From Candidatus Levyibacteriota bacterium (GTDB taxonomy: Bacteria > Patescibacteriota > Microgenomatia > Levybacterales > UBA12049), in assembly GCA_003173995.1 (NCBI GenBank), contig PRDT01000028.1, positions 1 to 5,139 of the forward strand: a stretch of 5,139 nt of DNA. Reading direction: 5' to 3'. A program made the position numbers and the translations under genes. Positions 4,475 through 5,139 of this stretch are shown in pieces. The stretch's first letter is position 1. The number at the start of each line of letters is the position of its first letter. Below the pieces are notes generated by a model. That model saw only the letters and a list, made by a program, of their open reading frames with translations. It did not search any database and was not told the origin of the DNA.

Positions 4475-5139
4475 TTACTTTAACAAATCCTCGAATTCTT
4501 GTCTATCTTCAAAGTTACCAATCACGGCTAAATTGAGTGGTTCTTTGAGATATTTTGCTGTAATTCGCTCTATATCTTCCATACTGACTGTATCTATTTT
4601 CTTGAGGACTTCCTGTGGGTTCTCAACTTTACTCTCAAGAAGCTCTTGTTGGCCATAGAATGTCGCAACAGAGCGACTATCCTCGAGGTCCAGTACCAAA
4701 TGTCCCTTCATCAATTCTTTCCCTCTATTCAATTCATCTGCTGTGATATTCCCCTTCTCACTCATCTTTCGTGACTCCTCAACAATGACTTTAATTGCCT
4801 CTTTTGCTCGACTTACCTCAAGTCCTGCACTACTGACCAAAGTCCCCGCATCAACATAATTATCAGAATTTGTGCGGACATAATATGCTAAGCCTCTTTT
4901 TTCTCGTACTTCATGGAAAAGTCGACTACTCATACCTCCACCCATAACAGAAGCTAACACATCAAAAACATATCTATCTTCATGCTCAAGTGGCACTGTA
5001 CGCACACCTAATGCAACATGAACCTGCTCTGTCTTTTTATGCTTCAACATAACTGCTGGACTTTCTTGGTGCTCAACAACCCCTGGCGCTTTAATAACAT
5101 CAAACCTTTTCATACCTCCAAAATACTTCTCTACAAGCG
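4475..5139 (-). CDS. M16-family (insulinase/mitochondrial processing peptidase-like) zinc peptidase, C-terminal part
   Basis: This is the C-terminal part of an M16 metallopeptidase. The reading frame stays open to the window edge (first full codon at 5137-5135), and the residues before the first in-window Met (VEKYFGG) continue the family pattern, so the ATG at 5111-5113 is internal and the gene is cut by the window. The hallmark of the second M16 domain is present: GGGMSSRLFHEVREKRGLAYYV, at about 58-79 counted from that Met, with the Arg and Tyr residues that contact substrate in this family. The zinc-binding HxxEH motif belongs to the N-terminal domain and would lie upstream of the window, so whether the enzyme is catalytic cannot be judged. 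In members of about 400-430 residues this piece would be roughly the second half. The stop lies 4 bp before ndk, indicating one transcription unit. The substrate is unknown. Confidence 0.93.
   Translation of the reverse strand, partial: LVEKYFGGMKRFDVIKAPGVVEHQESPAVMLKHKKTEQVHVALGVRTVPLEHEDRYVFDVLASVMGGGMSSRLFHEVREKRGLAYYVRTNSDNYVDAGTLVSSAGLEVSRAKEAIKVIVEESRKMSEKGNITADELNRGKELMKGHLVLDLEDSRSVATFYGQQELLESKVENPQEVLKKIDTVSMEDIERITAKYLKEPLNLAVIGNFEDRQEFEDLLK

Noticed and set aside
4489..4492. GAGG on the minus strand as a Shine-Dalgarno site for ndk
   Set aside because: It is 18 nt before the ATG, too far for normal use, and lies within the last codons of the M16 peptidase.
5111..5113. ATG as the true start of the M16 peptidase
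   Set aside because: The frame is open upstream to the window edge with family-like residues (VEKYFGG), and the required N-terminal M16 domain would otherwise be missing.
1..5139. Recoded UGA (Gracilibacteria/SR1-type code)
   Set aside because: No TGA occurs inside the called genes, and the one TGA stop (minus strand, 214-212) ends a gene at a plausible length; the standard code explains everything.

Overview
The window looks like a compact, moderately AT-rich bacterial genome, most likely a Patescibacteria/CPR-type or similar streamlined lineage. That placement is inferred from four things. Genes are tightly packed or overlap at their ends. Several short proteins belong to no family I recognise. 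Recognisable Shine-Dalgarno sites are almost absent. The DsbA-like protein has a charged N-terminal leader of a style I associate with such genomes. Clear -35/-10 promoters argue against an archaeon. TGA is used as a stop and never appears inside the genes called here, so the standard bacterial code (table 11) fits.

Left part (1-1113): the 3' end of an unknown plus-strand gene overlaps tail-to-tail, by 15 bp, with a minus-strand gene for a small protein carrying a twin-arginine (Tat) signal. Upstream of that, on the same strand, is a 131-residue protein with a possible CxH...CxxC metal site. An 83-bp intergenic region (1114-1196) then carries two back-to-back promoters. One serves the 131-residue gene and the other a plus-strand 184-residue unknown gene. 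Both -10 boxes lie only 9 nt from the ATG, so both mRNAs are probably leaderless.

Centre (1752-3025): a two-gene plus-strand operon encodes a membrane-anchored DsbA-like thioredoxin-fold oxidoreductase (CPGC active site) and a four-helix VKOR-family membrane protein. Together these form a complete predicted pathway for making disulfide bonds outside the cytoplasm: VKOR reoxidises the DsbA-like protein and passes electrons to quinone. The operon has its own predicted promoter, which supports a start at 1801. The VKOR gene converges on a 311-residue unknown gene, and the two share the palindrome CTAG as stop codons on opposite strands.

Right part (3022-5139, all minus strand): the 3' part of an M16-family peptidase gene runs off the window edge, followed after 4 bp by ndk (nucleoside diphosphate kinase, with its key catalytic residues intact) and then the 311-residue orphan with its own predicted promoter.

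No RNA genes, CRISPR arrays, mobile elements or strong terminators were seen, and no gene-free stretch exceeds 300 bases. The most notable signal is the repeated pattern of -10 boxes 6-12 nt before the start codon, which points to leaderless or near-leaderless translation as the local norm.
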